A stretch of DNA of 64,000 nt from Streptomyces sp. 1-11 (lineage in GTDB: Bacteria > Actinomycetota > Actinomycetes > Streptomycetales > Streptomycetaceae), in NCBI RefSeq assembly GCF_007176755.1, contig NZ_BJTV01000013.1, positions 62,001 through 126,000 of the forward strand, written 5' to 3'. Of this stretch, positions 59,131 to 64,000 are shown in pieces. The notes below the pieces were generated by a model. The model was given only the letters and a program-made list of their open reading frames with translations, did no database searches and was not told where the DNA came from. The translations under genes were made by a program, and so were the position numbers. How positions within the stretch are numbered: position 1 is the first letter of the stretch; each line of letters opens with the position of its first letter.

Positions 59131-59256
59131 GGGTGCCATTGTGCCGCGTGGGCCGGGCTGTCCCGGGTTCCTGTCCAGGGGCTGGGCACGGGGCGCGCGG
59201 GATCCGGGCGGGGCCGGGCGACCGGGCGACGGGTGGGCGGACCGGTTACGGAGTCG

Positions 59257-59262
59257 TAGGCT
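59257..59262 (+). promoter_or_regulatory. candidate -10 box for a leaderless mRNA
   Basis: TAGGCT at 59257-59262 is followed by six bases and the ATG at 59269, with no ribosome-binding site, the same layout as at 10810. No convincing -35 was found. Confidence 0.4.
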
Positions 59263-59268
59263 GACTCC

Positions 59269-59904
59269 ATGTCGACCTTCGCCAAGCGTGAACGGCTCCT
59301 GCTCGCCGACCTCTTGGAAACCGTCGGGCCGGACGCCCCGACCCTCTGCGAGGGCTGGCGGGCCCGTGACCTGGCGGCGCACGTGGTGGTGCGCGAGCGC
59401 CGGCCGGACGCGGCGGGGGGCGCGCTGATCAAGCCGCTGGCCTCGCGTCTGGAGAAGGTGCAGGCCGAGTACGCGGGCAAGCCGTACGAGGAGCTGATCC
59501 AGCTCATCCGGACCGGGCCGCCGCGCTTCTCGCCGTTCCAGCTCAAGCAGGTGGACGAGGCCGCCAACACGGTCGAGTTCTACGTGCACACCGAGGACGT
59601 CCGCCGGGCCCAGCCGGACTGGGGTCCGCGTGAGCTGGACGGGGTGTTCCAGGACGCGCTGTGGTCGCGTCTGGAGCGCACCGCCCGGCTGCTGGGCCGG
59701 GGCGTGCCGACCGGTCTGGTGCTGCGCCGCCCGGACGGCCAGACGGCGGTGGCGCACCGGGGCACCCCGGTGGTGACGGTGACCGGTGAGCCGTCGGAGC
59801 TGCTGATGTTCGCCTTCGGACGGCAGAGTGCGGCGAAGGTGGAGCTGGACGGCGAGGAGAACGCGATCGCCACGCTGCACGAGTCGAAGCAGCTCGGGTT
59901 CTGA
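59269..59904 (+). CDS. TIGR03085-type DinB-like metal-binding protein
   Basis: 211 residues. [48 protein letters not shown] is the opening of the mycothiol-dependent maleylpyruvate isomerase/DinB superfamily, with [24 protein letters not shown] as the second conserved block. His38 region, Glu and His of the HTED motif are the likely metal ligands. A mycothiol-linked thiol transferase role is possible; activity unknown. Probably translated from a leaderless message. Confidence 0.85.
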   Translation: MSTFAKRERLLLADLLETVGPDAPTLCEGWRARDLAAHVVVRERRPDAAGGALIKPLASRLEKVQAEYAGKPYEELIQLIRTGPPRFSPFQLKQVDEAANTVEFYVHTEDVRRAQPDWGPRELDGVFQDALWSRLERTARLLGRGVPTGLVLRRPDGQTAVAHRGTPVVTVTGEPSELLMFAFGRQSAAKVELDGEENAIATLHESKQLGF

Positions 59905-59966
59905 GCCGGGCGCTTCGAGAACGGGTCCCGCGGACCCCGCGGGCCCGGGCCTCCGGGAGACGTCTC

Positions 59967-60365
59967 ATGATCAAGGTCGCGATGACCAGCGTGTTCGTGG
60001 ACGACGTGGCACGGGCGCACGCCTTCTACACGGAGGTCCTGGGGTTCGAGACCCGGCTGCACATGGACCTGGGCGACGGCACGCCGTTCGTCACGGTCGG
60101 CGCGCCGGGCGGGGCCCAGCCGGACCTCCAGTTGCTGCTGGAGCCCGGGCAGGGCCCGATCGCGGAGCCGTACCGCACGGCGCTGTACGAGGCGGGGATC
60201 CCGTGCATCGTCTTCTCGGTGGACGACCTGCCGGCGGAGTACGAGCGGATGCGCGGGCTGGGCGTGCGGTTCCCGCACCCCCCGCGGGAGCAGGGCCCGG
60301 TGCTCGCGGCGGTGTTCGACGACTCGGTCGGCAACCTGGTGCAGCTCACCCAGCCGAGGGTGTGA
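59967..60365 (+). CDS. VOC family (glyoxalase/bleomycin resistance-like) protein
   Basis: 132 residues, ATG 59967 with GGGAGA upstream. Two beta-alpha-beta-beta-beta modules: VAMTSVFVDDVARAHAFYTEVLGFETR and CIVFSVDDLPAEYERMRGLGVRFPHPPREQGPVLAAVFDDSVGNLVQLTQ. Small VOC proteins cover lyase, dioxygenase and binding functions; metal ligands are not clear enough to choose. Convergent with the MFS gene, only four bases apart. Confidence 0.88.
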   Translation: MIKVAMTSVFVDDVARAHAFYTEVLGFETRLHMDLGDGTPFVTVGAPGGAQPDLQLLLEPGQGPIAEPYRTALYEAGIPCIVFSVDDLPAEYERMRGLGVRFPHPPREQGPVLAAVFDDSVGNLVQLTQPRV

Positions 60366-60369
60366 GCGT

Positions 60370-61632
60370 TCAGCGGGGGAGCTCCGCGCCGCGCAGCCCG
60401 GGGACGCACAGGGCGACGACCCCGCCGAGTCCGCAGACGGCCGCGCTGGTCACGAACACCGGGCCGAGCCCGAAGGCCCCGATGGCGGCGGCCGCGAACG
60501 GCATGCTCAGCGGGGCGAGGCCCAGGCTGACCACGCTGGCGACGGCGGTGACCCGGCCGAGGTAGGCGGGGTCGGCGAGGGTCTGGAGCATGGCTCCGCA
60601 CAGCACCCCGCTGAGCCCGGCGAGCAGCCCGATGAGCAGGGCGACGCCGACGGCCCCGACGAGCTGGGGGACGTAGGCCAGGGCGCCGATGGCCACCGAG
60701 CCGGCGAGGATCGCCCAGGCGGCGACCAGCCCGGCGCGCGGCACCCGGCCCCGCACGGCGAGCAGCAGGGAGGCGGCGCCCGCTCCGGCGCCGAACCCGG
60801 CGAGCACCCAGCCCATGCCGGCGGCGCCCCAGCCGCGCCGGTCGGCGAGCAGGGTCAGGCCGACGTTGAGCGGGCCGACGAAGCCGAAGTCGCCGAGGGC
60901 GATGGCGAGCATGAGCGGGGCGAGCACGCGGTGCCGGCGGATGTAGCGCAGACCGCCGACCAGGTCGGCCCACGCGGTGGTGCGGGGCGCGGCGGCCGTG
61001 CCGGCCGCGTCGTCGCCGGGCAGCGGCCGCAGGCGTACGGAGATCAGCAGCGGTACGGAGACGGCGATCAGCAGTCCGGCGAGGGCGAAGGCGGCCGGCG
61101 CGCCGCCCAGGGCCACGCCCAGTCCGCCGAGTGGGGCGCCGGCCACGCCGGCGCAGCGGATGGCCAGGCCCCGCATGCCCTGCACCCGGGCGAGCTGCCC
61201 CTTGCCGGTGATCCTGGCCGGGAGCGCGCCCACCGCGGGCATGAAGACGGCGTCGACGGTGCCGAAGAGCAGGGCCAGCAGGGCGAGCGGCCACAGTCCG
61301 GGGCCGGTGAGGAACAGCAGGGCGGCCACCGCCAGGACGGCGGCGCAGCGCACGGCGTCGCTGCCGATGACGACGCGGCGCGGCCCGAGCCGGTCGGCGA
61401 GCACTCCCCCGCCGAGCATCAGCACGGCTCTCGGCAGCGCGCTGACGGACATGACGACACCGGCCTGCGCGGGGGTGCCCGCCTGGACCGCGGCCCAGGA
61501 CAGGGCGATGTAGTAGACGCTGTCGCCGAGCATGGAGGCGGTGTAGGCGCCGAGCCAGCGCAGCACGTTGGGATCGCGGTGGGCGGTGCGGTCCTCGGCG
61601 ACGGGGGCCGGGGGTGTCAGGGTGTCGGTCAC
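60370..61632 (-). CDS. MFS exporter
   Basis: 420 residues from GTG 61632. About 12 membrane helices, with the motif A segment GGGVLADRLGPRRVVIGSD between helices 2 and 3. The order NVLRWLGAYTASMLGDSVYYIALSWAAVQAG fits the enterobactin/macrolide-exporter-like branch (MFS_3). Lies 13 bases after an ArsR/HTH repressor gene on the same strand, so it is likely an efflux pump controlled by that repressor. The export substrate is unknown. Confidence 0.88.
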   Translation of the reverse strand: MTDTLTPPAPVAEDRTAHRDPNVLRWLGAYTASMLGDSVYYIALSWAAVQAGTPAQAGVVMSVSALPRAVLMLGGGVLADRLGPRRVVIGSDAVRCAAVLAVAALLFLTGPGLWPLALLALLFGTVDAVFMPAVGALPARITGKGQLARVQGMRGLAIRCAGVAGAPLGGLGVALGGAPAAFALAGLLIAVSVPLLISVRLRPLPGDDAAGTAAAPRTTAWADLVGGLRYIRRHRVLAPLMLAIALGDFGFVGPLNVGLTLLADRRGWGAAGMGWVLAGFGAGAGAASLLLAVRGRVPRAGLVAAWAILAGSVAIGALAYVPQLVGAVGVALLIGLLAGLSGVLCGAMLQTLADPAYLGRVTAVASVVSLGLAPLSMPFAAAAIGAFGLGPVFVTSAAVCGLGGVVALCVPGLRGAELPR

Positions 61633-61645
61633 GGCGGGGCCCTTC

Positions 61646-62233
61646 TCAGACGCGGAACGGGAATCCGTACACGTGCAGCGCGACGTGCTCGCGCCCTTCG
61701 GTGTCGCCGGCGGCTTCGGCGGACCGGCCCTGCTGGTCGTACCGGCGGATCAGCGCCAGCAGCTCGTCCTGGAGTGCGCGCAGCTCGGGCGCGGTGAGGC
61801 GGAGCAGGGACTCGCTGTCGGCGGCGGCCGCGTTCCACTCGGCGCTCCATGTCGGGCGCTCGTCGAGGTAGCGGCGGTAGAGGTCGGTGCGCTGGTCGTG
61901 GAAGAGGCGGGTGGCCGCCAGGTGCGCGGCCGCCTTCTCGGGTGCGTCGCGGAAGTCCCGGTCGCGGATGCTCACGCCCTCGGAGGAGGGCTGCCACCAG
62001 CGTTCGCGGCCGTCCGCGCTCTGCGGCGCGGCCTGTTCGATCAGCCCGTGCTCGGCGAGCTTGCGCAGGTGGTAGCTGACCAGCGAGACGGCCTCGTCGA
62101 CCTGGTCGGCGAGGTGCGAGGCGGTCGCCTTGTCGGCCACGCACAGGGCTCGGTACAGCTTCATCCGCAGCGGGTGGGCCAGCGCCTTGAGCGTGCCCAC
62201 GTCCGTGATGGGACGGCTCCCCTTGGCTTTCAT
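61646..62233 (-). CDS. ArsR-family helix-turn-helix repressor
   Basis: 195 residues from ATG 62233; ATG 62239 and an earlier start are possible. ITDVGTLKALAHPLRMKLYRALCVADKATASHLADQVDEAVSLVSYHLRKLAEHGLIEQA is a winged-helix ArsR/SmtB-type domain; no metal-binding cysteines are seen, so it probably senses a small molecule. The C-terminal ~100 residues are helical (HDQRTDLYRRYLDERPTWSAEW, LRALQDELLALIRRYDQQG). First gene of a two-gene operon with the MFS exporter. Its promoter is overlapped by a repeated operator, suggesting autoregulation. Confidence 0.88.
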   Translation of the reverse strand: MKAKGSRPITDVGTLKALAHPLRMKLYRALCVADKATASHLADQVDEAVSLVSYHLRKLAEHGLIEQAAPQSADGRERWWQPSSEGVSIRDRDFRDAPEKAAAHLAATRLFHDQRTDLYRRYLDERPTWSAEWNAAAADSESLLRLTAPELRALQDELLALIRRYDQQGRSAEAAGDTEGREHVALHVYGFPFRV

Positions 62234-62240
62234 GTGCATG

Positions 62241-62287
62241 ACCCTAGATGTGAAAGGAAACTTGCACAATGGATGTTGCGCAATTTC
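62241..62287 (-). promoter_or_regulatory. promoter and operator of the repressor/MFS operon
   Basis: On the minus strand: TTGTGC (62269-62264), 17-base spacer, TAGGGT (62246-62241), then eight bases to ATG 62233, so the message may be leaderless. Overlapping the -35 are two copies of TTGC(A/G)CAA, at 62262-62269 and 62276-62283, on a 14-bp step, embedded in a larger imperfect palindrome GAAAcTTGC...GCAAtTTC (62257-62287). A strong candidate for the ArsR operator. Confidence 0.65.
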
Positions 62288-62323
62288 TCTTTCGCATCAG
62301 CCGCGCGGAGGGGCAGGGCATGG

Positions 62324-62361
62324 GAGAGCCCCGGCCGCCTCGACGGGCGACCGGGGCTCTC
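62324..62361 (-). terminator. terminator after hisF
   Basis: GAGAGCCCCGG (62324-62334) pairs perfectly with CCGGGGCTCTC (62351-62361), 16-base loop, 20 bases beyond the hisF stop. Confidence 0.75.
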
Positions 62362-62380
62362 TCGTGGCCTTGCGCGGACG

Positions 62381-63136
62381 TCACCGCACGGGGTGGCCCG
62401 CTTCCCGCAGGGTCTGCTTGACCTCGCCGATGCGCAGGTCGCCGAAGTGGAAGACGGAGGCGGCCAGGACCGCGTCCGCGCCCGCGCCGACGGCCGGCGG
62501 GAAGTCCGCCAGCCGGCCCGCGCCGCCGGAGGCGATCACCGGGACGGTGACGTGCTTGCGGACGGCCGCGATCATCTCCAGGTCGTAGCCGTCCTTGGTG
62601 CCGTCGGCGTCCATGGAGTTGAGCAGGATCTCCCCGGCGCCCAGCTCGGCGGCGCGGTGGGCCCACTCGACGGCGTCGATGCCGGTGCCCCTGCGGCCGC
62701 CGTGGGTCGTCACCTCGAAGCCGCCGCCGCCGGTGCGGCGCGCGTCCACCGACAGCACCAGCACCTGCCGGCCGAACCGCTCCGCGATCTCCCGGATCAG
62801 GTCGGGGCGGGCGATGGCCGCGGTGTTCACGCCCACCTTGTCGGCGCCGGCCCGCAGCAGCCGGTCCACGTCCTCGGCGGTGCGCACGCCGCCGCCGACC
62901 GTCAGCGGGATGAACACCTGCTCGGCGGTGCGCCGCACCACGTCGTACGTGGTCTCGCGGTCGCCCGAGGACGCGGTGATGTCCAGGAACGTCAGCTCGT
63001 CGGCGCCCTCGGCGTCGTACACCTTGGCCATCTCGACGGGGTCGCCCGCGTCGCGCAGGTTCTGGAAGTTGACGCCCTTGACGACCCGGCCGTTGTCCAC
63101 GTCCAGGCAGGGGATGACTCGGACCGCCAGGGTCAT
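62381..63136 (-). CDS. hisF: imidazole glycerol phosphate synthase, cyclase subunit
   Basis: 251 residues from ATG 63136. [53 protein letters not shown] with the catalytic first Asp in CLDVD and the second in [23 protein letters not shown] and VIASGGAG phosphate-binding loops. Makes IGP and AICAR with HisH (not in the window). One-base overlap with the ridA stop (TGATG). Confidence 0.96.
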   Translation of the reverse strand: MTLAVRVIPCLDVDNGRVVKGVNFQNLRDAGDPVEMAKVYDAEGADELTFLDITASSGDRETTYDVVRRTAEQVFIPLTVGGGVRTAEDVDRLLRAGADKVGVNTAAIARPDLIREIAERFGRQVLVLSVDARRTGGGGFEVTTHGGRRGTGIDAVEWAHRAAELGAGEILLNSMDADGTKDGYDLEMIAAVRKHVTVPVIASGGAGRLADFPPAVGAGADAVLAASVFHFGDLRIGEVKQTLREAGHPVR

Positions 63137-63537
63137 CAGGTCACGGCTCCTCTGAATGCTTCTAGTTCCACTTCGACCAGGATGCGCGGGTCGACGAAGC
63201 CCTCCACGACCAGCAGGGTCGCGGCCGGACGCACGGAGTCGAAGATCTCCTTGTGGGCGCGGCCCACGGCGTCCACGTCCCGCACATGGGTCAGGTACAT
63301 CCGCGTGCGCAGCACGGACGCGATGCCGAGGCCGAACTCGCCGATCGCCTCCAGGGCGCTGGTGAAGGCCACCTTGGCCTGCTCGTAGGGGTCGCCCTCC
63401 CCGTACAGCACGTCGCCGCGGAAGGACGACGTGCCGGCCACCAGCACCCGGTCGCCGGCCGCGACGGCGCGCGCGAATCCGAAACTGTCTTCCCAGGGGC
63501 TTCCGCTCTGCACGCGCCGCACGGCTTCGGACGTCAT
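63136..63537 (-). CDS. RidA family (YjgF/YER057c/UK114) protein
   Basis: 133 residues from ATG 63537. [52 protein letters not shown] and [49 protein letters not shown] match the family, including the Arg in RPAAT. RidA proteins hydrolyse reactive enamine/imine intermediates. Placed between priA and hisF with overlaps on both sides (ATGA, TGATG), so it is made together with the histidine enzymes; this member lacks the exact canonical C-terminal motif, so imine deaminase activity is not certain. Confidence 0.88.
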   Translation of the reverse strand: MTSEAVRRVQSGSPWEDSFGFARAVAAGDRVLVAGTSSFRGDVLYGEGDPYEQAKVAFTSALEAIGEFGLGIASVLRTRMYLTHVRDVDAVGRAHKEIFDSVRPAATLLVVEGFVDPRILVEVELEAFRGAVT

Positions 63538-64000
63538 GACGACACAGCCTCCAAGGCCTCTTCCAGGGTGAACGCCTTCGCGTACAGGGCCTTCCCGACG
63601 ATGGAGCCCTCGACACCGAGGGGTACAAGACCGGCGATGGCACGCAGGTCGTCCAGGGACGACACGCCGCCGGACGCCACGACCGGGCGGTCCGTCGCCG
63701 CGCACACGTTCTTCAGCAGCTCCAGGTTCGGGCCCTGCAGGGTGCCGTCCTTGGCGATGTCGGTGACCACGTAGCGGGCGCAGCCCTCCTTGTCGAGGCG
63801 CGCCAGCGTCTCGTAGAGGTCGCCGCCGTCACGGGTCCAGCCGCGGCCGCGCAGGGTCGTGCCGCGCACGTCAAGGCCGACGGCGATCTTGTCGCCGTGC
63901 TCGGCGATGACCTTGGCGACCCACTCCGGGGTCTCCAGCGCGGCGGTGCCGAGGTTCACGCGGGTGCAGCCGGTGGCGAGGGCCGCGGCGAGGGTGTCGT
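63534..64000 (-). CDS. priA: HisA/PriA isomerase, C-terminal part (5' end outside window)
   Basis: The frame is open to the right edge. Visible residues include [34 protein letters not shown] (catalytic Asp in GLDVRG), [20 protein letters not shown] (second catalytic Asp) and [16 protein letters not shown], ending [10 protein letters not shown]. In actinomycetes lacking trpF this enzyme (PriA) isomerises both ProFAR (histidine) and PRA (tryptophan). The trp genes in this window include C, M, B, A and E but no trpF, consistent with that role. The ATGA overlap couples it to ridA. Confidence 0.93.
   Translation of the reverse strand, partial: DTLAAALATGCTRVNLGTAALETPEWVAKVIAEHGDKIAVGLDVRGTTLRGRGWTRDGGDLYETLARLDKEGCARYVVTDIAKDGTLQGPNLELLKNVCAATDRPVVASGGVSSLDDLRAIAGLVPLGVEGSIVGKALYAKAFTLEEALEAVSS

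Overview
The window is chromosomal DNA of a Streptomyces (or very close relative). GC is very high with strong third-position GC bias, GTG/TTG starts are common, stop/start overlaps (ATGA, GTGA) couple many genes, and the gene content (polA, livJHMGF, PdtaR-type regulator, pyk, GH46 chitosanase, gltBD, lgt, trpCMBA, trpE-hisI, hisF/priA) is one I remember as a conserved Streptomyces core neighbourhood. No phage, insertion sequence, CRISPR array or integrase was seen.

Layout. 1-11.9 kb: 3' end of an HrpB-type helicase, a secreted lytic transglycosylase, a DUF4184 membrane protein, polA, a YdeP-type molybdopterin oxidoreductase, a hotdog thioesterase and a lipoprotein/membrane protein pair. 12.2-18 kb: a complete branched-chain amino acid ABC operon with a perfect hairpin after the binding-protein gene. 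18-24 kb: ANTAR response regulator, an odd CAA-anticodon tRNA gene beside an HTH/LAGLIDADG protein gene, pyruvate kinase, a SIMPL protein and a Tat-exported 5'-nucleotidase. 24-31 kb: an N-hydroxylase/decarboxylase pair resembling half a hydroxamate siderophore pathway, a GNAT protein, a short tandem-repeat array, aminopeptidase N and chorismate mutase. 31-40 kb: a zinc-ribbon metallopeptidase, a rhomboid protease, chitosanase, and gltBD. 40.5-50 kb: a VIT1/CCC1 metal transporter behind nested inverted repeats, then a seven-gene operon with four different ADP-ribosylglycohydrolase (ARH/DraG-fold) paralogues, a PfkB sugar kinase, a CaiB-type CoA-transferase and a CitE-type lyase. 50-64 kb: lgt, a DsbA-like protein, trpA-trpB-trpM-trpC, small membrane proteins, trpE-hisI, a DinB-like protein, a VOC protein, an ArsR/MFS pair with a clear operator, and hisF-ridA-priA running off the right edge.

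How it works together. The right third is amino-acid biosynthesis: trp genes are interleaved with his genes, and the HisA homologue is expected to be the dual HisA/TrpF enzyme PriA, consistent with no separate trpF here. gltBD supplies glutamate and the liv operon imports branched-chain amino acids. The strongest candidate for an undescribed system is the translationally coupled four-hydrolase operon at 41.5-50.0 kb. Its order suggests that ribosyl-type conjugates are cleaved, the sugar is phosphorylated, and an acid is activated as a CoA thioester and cleaved. The second is the tRNA/LAGLIDADG pair near 18.8-19.7 kb.
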